Assembly: GCA_030596365.1 (NCBI GenBank)
Contig: JAUVKG010000156.1
Span: 1 to 6,552 of the forward strand
Origin: Chlamydiota bacterium
GTDB lineage: Bacteria > Auribacterota > UBA3054 > B51-G9
Length of the DNA stretch: 6,552 bases
Direction of reading: 5' to 3'
A program made the translations under genes and the position numbers. Below, piece after piece: positions 6,401 through 6,552 of the stretch. Below the pieces are notes generated by a model. The model saw only the letters and a program-made list of their open reading frames with translations. It had not been told where the DNA came from and searched no databases. Each line of letters starts with the position of its first letter. Position 1 is the stretch's first letter.

Positions 6401-6552
6401 GATAAGGTATTCCGTTTAGAAAAAGCGAAAATCGCCAGTAATTTGTAGCCGGAAATATATCGTTTAAAACACATATCTTTACCCTGATAGTCGGATTAGT
6501 TTCATACGCAAGCTCCGGAAATTGATAATAACCTTTTGTTGGACCGGTGATC
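3453..6552 (-). CDS. Exported multidomain LamG-like/FN3 protein with PEP-CTERM-like tail (gene B), 5' end outside window
   Basis: The frame is open from the window edge (first full codon 6551-6549) to TAA at 3453-3455, giving 1,032 visible residues. The true start lies beyond the edge; alignment with gene A suggests about 150 missing residues including a signal peptide. Numbering from the first visible residue: end of LamG-like domain to about 95; YTH module (W112, YTH 126-128, DQDEFG 247-252, WNWYAF); FN3-like 294-385; FN3-like about 391-490 (WQVS, FWRVRY); LamG-like about 499-713 (GRQSG 522-526); second YTH module (W722, YTH 736-738, DMDEYG 866-871) to about 907; Ig-like choice-of-anchor-D/ASH-type domain about 915-1008; tail PEP 1010-1012, 15 hydrophobic residues, KKERE. 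No enzyme motif is visible. Cysteines in WYAFCNE, GCSP and CSVFVN are shared with gene A, suggesting disulfides or buried sites. It is probably a surface-anchored or processed protein. Confidence 0.9.
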   Translation of the reverse strand, partial: ITGPTKGYYQFPELAYETNPTIRVKICVLNDIFPATNYWRFSLFLNGIPYPAYTNGAGSVFSHIITSKPTNNYIVINQNPPYDDGGVLDPVIAIDNFKIATLSDSTVGTAAWSDDSSSGISSSKIYTHAINFGEFGDTVINGLTFTGSESNLYGSNWKLISASTTSLTGPVSSYGEGKNPSVSGASLGLVSNFIKAADSDSAGGLFISGLAPGLNYKISLYNFGFEAAGGRSSYISTSDGIKFPIIDQDEFGDNGGQLLTYEYTSSDDGTFSISTTPITPTAPSWNWYAFCNEVLPPDAPAMISATEGIYSNKIEVVWDTVEGTEYYVLYRAESSDISSTNFGIQLVLNSYDDVVPAITYAQDYYYWVQACNTGGSSALTGPAYGFTQSETPPDAPNAISPDSLNIVTSPVKFVASEYNDNGGFAFEASQWQVSESPGFSPLKWDSGETAPPTNFVFAPQNKVYSGTNFWRVRYMNDKNTWSDWSNSNQFICVAGEQQSGIFKDNFNVLPTGDVNTDYAVFGRQSGTVSPLAYTVSGTTEIGGFATYPGKLMLGQNAGCSPIASLESSPNFKIEFDAEPHLFDGSGDWLSCAFGKDANNILLPISSSGLGALFFAHTGFQFYEGETLLGTSWDVPSNGPFHVEITASTEEFNTGDPAICSVFVNGRPMVIGEGDPRNFSYTLSGGFAKNYITLFSSGAGNKPSLVDNFSIEETSAQLTEHEWTDNASSQIDSLKEYTHLVNLNGDDVEINSHMFIGTGFLTNCPPDDFCAYANGAPEITKTNWAIITSHNWLGFYHLSPPTSKISGTSEDLAKHFVLSGRGSMAIQLFGLTPNSSNTMFVYCQGFEDGSRVATFSSSAGNVTETVDMDEYGEGGGIIIQYDYIASKKGTFTLSINGTETYAYHVSGFANIKTGTQEPKLYVDNMLAFGETALQTLPLEIANIGGGIVDGIISGIEEPFSLSTNWYYAVPGTNADISVIFSPIEERDYTNVITLTGSGGNSQVTLTASGIPEPFLFIIYYLSFIIYYLKKERE
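3456..3524 (-). other. PEP-CTERM-like C-terminal sorting signal of gene B
   Basis: The last 23 codons encode PEP, then FLFIIYYLSFIIYYL (15 hydrophobic residues), then KKERE and stop. Motif, transmembrane stretch and charged end make up the three-part layout of exosortase (EpsH/XrtA-type) substrates. An adjoining choice-of-anchor-D-like domain is common in proteins with such tails. The hydrophobic part is shorter and far more Tyr/Ile-rich than usual because it is built from a DNA repeat. No exosortase gene is in the window. Confidence 0.7.
3472..3510 (-). repeat. Heptamer tandem repeat inside the gene B coding end
   Basis: Five full 7-bp units on the minus strand (ATTTATC, ATTTATT, ATTTATC, ATTTATT, ATTTATT at 3510-3476) plus a partial ATTT encode almost all of the tail's hydrophobic stretch. 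Three units make 21 bases or seven codons, so the peptide itself repeats (FIIYYLS, FIIYYLK). Positions 3481-3503 match 2932-2954 exactly. Confidence 0.9.

Overview
The window holds two long, adjacent, same-direction (minus-strand) genes for exported, beta-rich, multidomain proteins, with a spacer of about 690 bp full of palindromes and short repeats between them. Both genes run off the window. The upstream gene (B, 3453-6552) lacks its N-terminus. The downstream gene (A, 1-2765) starts here but lacks its C-terminus. They are paralogues, collinear over all shared sequence, with the order LamG-like jelly roll, a 'YTH...DQDEFG' module, two fibronectin-III-like domains, a second LamG-like domain and a second YTH module. 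Gene B shows what follows: a choice-of-anchor-D-like (ASH-type) Ig-fold domain and a PEP-CTERM-like tail (IPEP, hydrophobic stretch, KKERE). Gene A shows the start: a clear Sec signal peptide. By mutual alignment each full protein should be near 1,180 residues.

The organism is probably an AT-rich, Gram-negative-type bacterium. The GRQSG-bearing jelly rolls, YTH/DQDEFG modules, FN3 pairs and PEP-type sorting tail resemble secreted proteins of the PVC group (Lentisphaerota, Kiritimatiellota, Verrucomicrobiota). That placement rests on family resemblance from memory, not on a search. There is no catalytic motif, so these look like surface-attached or matrix proteins, perhaps glycan-binding or adhesive.

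Layout, left to right on the plus strand: 1-2765 gene A (minus, 3' end missing); 2775-2805 its ribosome-binding site and a possible -10 box; 2838-2876 a 15-bp-stem terminator-like hairpin; 2934-2954 a heptamer repeat tract; 2974-2997, 3136-3156 and 3211-3231 three more hairpins; 3258-3377 a 120-bp element with 26-bp inverted ends; 3453-6552 gene B (minus, 5' end missing).

The most notable point is that the hydrophobic part of gene B's C-terminal tail is encoded by a tandem 7-bp repeat (ATTTATC/ATTTATT). A 23-bp piece of the same repeat lies exactly in the spacer. Because 7 and 3 are coprime and the units contain no stop in this orientation, the repeat encodes essentially the same hydrophobic heptapeptide in all three frames. 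A dispersed repeat therefore seems to have been used as a membrane segment, and changes in copy number would alter the end of the protein.
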